Of a stretch of DNA of 64,000 nucleotides, positions 60,925 to 64,000 are shown in pieces (position 1 is the first letter of the stretch; each line of letters starts with the position of its first letter). The stretch spans positions 47,261 to 111,260 of the forward strand of contig NCEE01000019.1 in the NCBI GenBank assembly GCA_002280555.1, written 5' to 3'. Below the pieces are notes generated by a model. It worked only from the letters and a program-made list of their open reading frames with translations. It was not told the DNA's origin and did not search any database. A program made the translations under genes and the position numbers. This DNA comes from Sphingomonas sp. 32-62-10. Lineage in GTDB: Bacteria; Pseudomonadota; Alphaproteobacteria; Sphingomonadales; Sphingomonadaceae.

Positions 60925-61962
60925 TCAGGCAGCCAGCGCTTCGTCCAGCCGAACCGGGGCCAGTGCCTCCAGAAACTGCCGCGCGCTCGCTTCCCAGGTG
61001 AAGGTCTGGCCATAAGCCGCACACGCCGAGCGATCGAGGGTGAGTGCAGCGGTGATCGCTGCATCCAGATCTTCAGCCATCGCGCCAACGCCTGGTTTCA
61101 GCACATCGACCGGCCCGGTCACCGGGAACGCCGCGACCGGCACGCCCGACGCCAGCGCCTCGATCATCACCAGCCCGAACGTGTCCGTCTTGCTAGGAAA
61201 TACGAACACGTCAGCCGACGCATAAGCAGCGGCGAGTTCGGCACCGAACTTCGGGCCCAGGAAGTGCGCTTGCGGGTATTTCGCCTGCAGCGCCGCGCGG
61301 GCAGGGCCGTCGCCCACGATCACCTTGGTGCCCGGCACGCTCGAGTCCAAAAACGCCTCGATATTCTTTTCGATCGCGACGCGGCCGACATAGAGCTGGA
61401 TCGGCCCCCCACCGCTATGGGCCAGCGCGCGGATCGCAGGATCGGGCGTGACGTGTGCGCCGAAGGTCGACAGATCGACCCCGCGCCCCCAATGCTTGAT
61501 CCGCGTCAGCCCGTGGTCGCGCAGCGTAGTCGCGATCGACGGGGTCGATGCAAGCACTGCCTGGGCAGGCCAGTGGAACCAGGTGATATACCGCCAGATC
61601 CAGCCCGGATCGATCCCGATCCGCGCCGACACATAATCGGGGAACTGGGTGTGATAGGCGGTGGTGAAGGGAAAATCGCGCGCCAGGCACCAGCGCCGCG
61701 CGGCGAGGCAAATCGGCCCTTCGGTCGCCAGATGGATCGCGTGCGGGTTGAAATCGGCGAGCATCTTGCCGACCGACGCGGTCCGCGCAAACGCCAGCCG
61801 GATCTCGGGATAGGTTGGGCATGGCATCGAATAGAAACGCTCGGGGCTGATCACCAGCACCTCATGCCCCTGGCGCTCAAGTTCGGCGCGCACCGACTGA
61901 AGCGTGCGCACCACTCCATTCACCTGGGGGCTCCACGCATCAGTGGCGATGGCGATCCGCAC
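60925..61962 (-). CDS. GT4-family glycosyltransferase
   Basis: A 345-aa GT-B glycosyltransferase. The N-terminal domain starts RIAIATDAWSPQVNGVVRTL, and the C-terminal donor-binding site has ASADVFVFPSKTDTFGLVMIEALASG with the EX7E glutamates. Similar enzymes use GDP-mannose or UDP-glucose to decorate lipids. It starts at GTG 61962, immediately after the stop of the LpxH-like gene, so they form an operon, probably in glycolipid or envelope lipid synthesis. Confidence 0.9.
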   Translation of the reverse strand: MRIAIATDAWSPQVNGVVRTLQSVRAELERQGHEVLVISPERFYSMPCPTYPEIRLAFARTASVGKMLADFNPHAIHLATEGPICLAARRWCLARDFPFTTAYHTQFPDYVSARIGIDPGWIWRYITWFHWPAQAVLASTPSIATTLRDHGLTRIKHWGRGVDLSTFGAHVTPDPAIRALAHSGGGPIQLYVGRVAIEKNIEAFLDSSVPGTKVIVGDGPARAALQAKYPQAHFLGPKFGAELAAAYASADVFVFPSKTDTFGLVMIEALASGVPVAAFPVTGPVDVLKPGVGAMAEDLDAAITAALTLDRSACAAYGQTFTWEASARQFLEALAPVRLDEALAA

Positions 61963-61967
61963 GCGCG

Positions 61968-62816
61968 TCAGGCCGCCAGCGCCGATACTTTGCCGAGCTC
62001 TCGTACGGCGATTTCATCGGCCCAGTGGAGCACCTCCATCCGGCCGTCGAAATGTTCGACCAGCGCGGTGCAGCCTTCCACCCAATCGCCATCGTTCCAA
62101 TATTCGATGCCCTGAATCATGCGGTGTTCGGCCGTATGGATATGCCCGCACACCACCCCGTCGACACCGCGCGCGCCGGCTGCATGCGCGACGATCTCTT
62201 CGTAATTGGAGATGAACTCGACAGCGTTCTTCACTTTGGCCTTGGCATGCTTGGAGAGCGACCAATAAGGCATGTTGAAGCGTCTGCGAAACGCATTTAC
62301 CGCCCTATTCAGCGCCATGAGCGCATTGTACGCGAAATCGCCGACATGCGCGAGCCACTTGTGTGCCAGCGTGATCGCATCGAATTCATCGCCGTGCAAC
62401 ACGAGCAACCGGCGACCATCCGCCGTCTGGTGGATCGCCTTGCGGCGGATCGAGATGCCGCCGAAATCGAGATCATGATTGCCGGGGATATAGATCACCT
62501 TGGCACCGCGCTTGGCGCGTTTCAGCAGCCGCCAGACAATGTCGTTATGCGCGGCTGGCCAATAGAATTTCTTCTTCAGCCGCCAGCCATCGATGATGTC
62601 GCCGACCAGATACAATGTTTCGCTGTCGACATGATCGAGAAAGTCGATCAGCATCTCGGCATTGCACCCGCGCGTGCCCAAATGGATGTCCGAAATCCAG
62701 ATCGTGCGGAACTGCCGCCGCCCCTCGACCGACTTTTCCGGGATGACGGGATTGGAATGCGCGAAATCGGCGAAATCGGTGATGCCGGTGTCCATCACAA
62801 GCTGGGCAACGTCCAT
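61968..62816 (-). CDS. LpxH-like metallophosphoesterase (UDP-2,3-diacylglucosamine diphosphatase family)
   Basis: A 282-aa calcineurin-like phosphoesterase: ISDIHLGTRG (DxH), VGDIIDGW (GDxxD), PGNHD and GHIHTAEH (GHxH) are all present. The RGC and HWADE features place it among LpxH-like enzymes that cluster with a glycosyltransferase in alphaproteobacteria, rather than the canonical LpxH. It probably acts on a nucleotide-lipid pyrophosphate in envelope lipid synthesis. Confidence 0.88.
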   Translation of the reverse strand: MDVAQLVMDTGITDFADFAHSNPVIPEKSVEGRRQFRTIWISDIHLGTRGCNAEMLIDFLDHVDSETLYLVGDIIDGWRLKKKFYWPAAHNDIVWRLLKRAKRGAKVIYIPGNHDLDFGGISIRRKAIHQTADGRRLLVLHGDEFDAITLAHKWLAHVGDFAYNALMALNRAVNAFRRRFNMPYWSLSKHAKAKVKNAVEFISNYEEIVAHAAGARGVDGVVCGHIHTAEHRMIQGIEYWNDGDWVEGCTALVEHFDGRMEVLHWADEIAVRELGKVSALAA

Positions 62817-62908
62817 GCTCTAACCCTTGCAACCATTGGCTGGTTGGTCGGCTATGCCGAGTTTGTGTTACAGTTCGAATCGTTGGAGACCGCAGAAACG
62901 CGGGTTTT

Positions 62909-63526
62909 TTAATCGAGAATGCCAATATGACCCGGCATGGCGGCGATCCGCGCAAGCCACGCCGTCACTGCGGGATAGGCTGCGAGATCGAATCCCCCCT
63001 CGCCAGCAACATGGGTGTACGCATAAAGCGCGATATCGGCGAGCGTCAGGGTGTCCCCAACCAGGAACGGCGTACGGGCCAATTGTTCATCCATCAGCGC
63101 CAGCGCCGCATCCCCCGCCGCGCGCTTCCCCGGAATCTGCGCCTTTTGCATGTCGCTCAGCGCATCCTCCCCGACAAAGGCGAGCCAGAACCGCAAGGTC
63201 GCGATATTGGGTTCGTGATTATATTGTTCGAAGAACATCCAGCGCAGCATATCAGCCCGCGCAAAGCGATCCGCCGGGATCAGCGGCGATCCGTCAGCAA
63301 GGTAGAAACACGCTGCGTTGCTCTCGGGCAGAAACCGATCGCCGATCTGCAGCACGGGAATGCGGCCATTGGGGTTGACGGTCGCCAGAAACGACGGCGT
63401 CCGCGTTTCGCCCGCCAATATGTCATAGCCGAGCCGCGCCAGCGCAATTCCCAAATGCGCCGCGGTGAGCCGGATTTTGTAGCAATTGCCGGACGGGGCG
63501 TATTCGTGGAGGATCAAGTCGGTCAT
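62909..63526 (-). CDS. Glutathione S-transferase family protein
   Basis: A 205-aa GST with N-domain LHEYAPSGNCYKIRLTAAHL, NPNGRIPVLQIGD (cis-Pro) and PESNAACFYLADGS (glutathione contact), then a helical C-domain. Different from the GST at 57172. Substrate unknown. Downstream of the quinone oxidoreductase on the same strand. Confidence 0.9.
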   Translation of the reverse strand: MTDLILHEYAPSGNCYKIRLTAAHLGIALARLGYDILAGETRTPSFLATVNPNGRIPVLQIGDRFLPESNAACFYLADGSPLIPADRFARADMLRWMFFEQYNHEPNIATLRFWLAFVGEDALSDMQKAQIPGKRAAGDAALALMDEQLARTPFLVGDTLTLADIALYAYTHVAGEGGFDLAAYPAVTAWLARIAAMPGHIGILD

Positions 63527-63614
63527 GCGAGGCTCCCTGCATCAGCCAGCGCGCCATAGCCCACCAGTCGTCCGCGGATCGAATTAGGAAATCCTGTCGG
63601 GCGACAAGCTGCCC

Positions 63615-64000
63615 TTATAAGATGCCGCCCATTGTCAGCACAATCTTGCCTATATGATCGCCCGCTTCCATCCGGGCATGGGCTGCGCCAGCTTCGGCCA
63701 ACGGGAAGGTCTTGTCGATCACCGGTTTCAGCCGCCCCGCCTCGACATGCGGCCACACGTTTCGGGCGAGCTCGTCGGCCACCATCGATTTGAAATCCAG
63801 ATCGCGGGGGCGGAGTGTCGATCCGGTGAGCGTCAGGCGGCGGCGCATCACCTCGAAGATCGGGATCGTCGCCATCATCCCGCCCTGCACCGCGATCGAG
63901 ACATGGCGGCCGTCATCGGCCAGGCACTGCAGGTTGCGCGGCACATAGTCTCCGCCCACCATGTCGAGCACCACCGCACACCCCGCCCCGCCGGTGAACG
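63615..64000 (-). CDS. NAD(P)H quinone oxidoreductase, zinc-type MDR (partial, 5' end outside window)
   Basis: The visible 128 residues are the C-terminal part of a medium-chain reductase: FTGGAGCAVVLDMVGGDYVP belongs to the cofactor domain, followed by MRRRLTLTGSTLRPRD and the KTFPLAEAGAAHARMEAGDHIGKIVL ending of PIG3-type quinone reductases. The NADPH-binding Gly motif and N-terminus lie beyond the right edge. Confidence 0.9.
   Translation of the reverse strand, partial: FTGGAGCAVVLDMVGGDYVPRNLQCLADDGRHVSIAVQGGMMATIPIFEVMRRRLTLTGSTLRPRDLDFKSMVADELARNVWPHVEAGRLKPVIDKTFPLAEAGAAHARMEAGDHIGKIVLTMGGIL

Noticed and set aside
62889..62909. CCGC/GCGG hairpin followed by T6 on the plus strand
   Set aside because: The stem is only 4 bp and no plus-strand gene ends there. 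Could be a weak terminator, but unsupported.

Overview
The window looks like a chromosomal segment of a Sphingomonadaceae-type alphaproteobacterium. It is GC-rich throughout and carries a CpdR-type receiver protein, a TrcR/DUF1013 regulator, SapC, DUF1289 and DUF5690 proteins, and many 4-bp ATGA/GTGA gene overlaps. Species cannot be fixed from sequence reading alone.

Layout. (1) 1-9.2 kb, microaerobic respiration and tetrapyrroles: the end of ccoO, then ccoQ-ccoP-ccoG-ccoH-ccoI-ccoS (cbb3 oxidase and its assembly factors), an Fnr-type regulator, a small cysteine-containing protein, hemN, and a solitary acsF-type cyclase behind a perfect FNR box. (2) 9.2-9.6 kb: an IS3-family transposase remnant abutting a 143-bp copy of the 3' half of tRNA-Val plus its terminator. 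(3) 10.1-17.9 kb: complete kdpFABC-kdpDE potassium uptake operon. (4) 18.3-22.3 kb: a 2-aminoethylphosphonate-type cluster in which phnX is intact but the FAD oxidoreductase, phosphatase, DUF5690 transporter and TonB receptor are broken. (5) 22.4-33.6 kb: amidohydrolase, SDR/thioesterase/GMC oxidoreductase operon, LysR regulator, and a translationally coupled four-gene operon (phosphonate monoester hydrolase-like, PhnZ-like HD protein, SGNH hydrolase, GPH transporter). (6) 33.7-41.9 kb: two copies of a roughly 200-nt structured noncoding repeat flank an electron-transfer operon (flavin/2Fe-2S reductase, membrane cytochrome b-like protein, frameshifted heptaheme cytochrome c, P-type ATPase), an Acg-type nitroreductase and decayed CPBP proteases. 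(7) 41.9-49.4 kb: paired small paralogues behind an RBS-masking hairpin, DUF302/YeeE/LysR, peroxiredoxin, patatin/3-hydroxybutyrate dehydrogenase, cupin and FMN reductase. (8) 49.5-50.0 kb: tyrosine-integrase C-terminal remnant, the second direct-repeat copy and the intact tRNA-Val(GAC). (9) 50-64 kb: ordinary core genes (CpdR, N-formylglutamate amidohydrolase, a candidate sRNA, SapC, FAD oxidase, DEAD helicase, DUF1289, CPBP protease, two GSTs, dienelactone hydrolase, MBL hydrolase, TrcR, glycosyltransferase, LpxH-like phosphoesterase, quinone oxidoreductase).

The direct repeats at about 9.5 and 49.9 kb, with an integrase scrap next to the intact tRNA, suggest that most of the middle 40 kb is an old tRNA-Val genomic island, partly in decay. 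Its cargo is accessory: potassium scavenging, organophosphonate use, redox modules and small-molecule catabolism. The most notable items are the structured repeat pair, the phosphonate-ester operon, the FNR-controlled lone acsF, and a candidate sRNA with a complete promoter and terminator.
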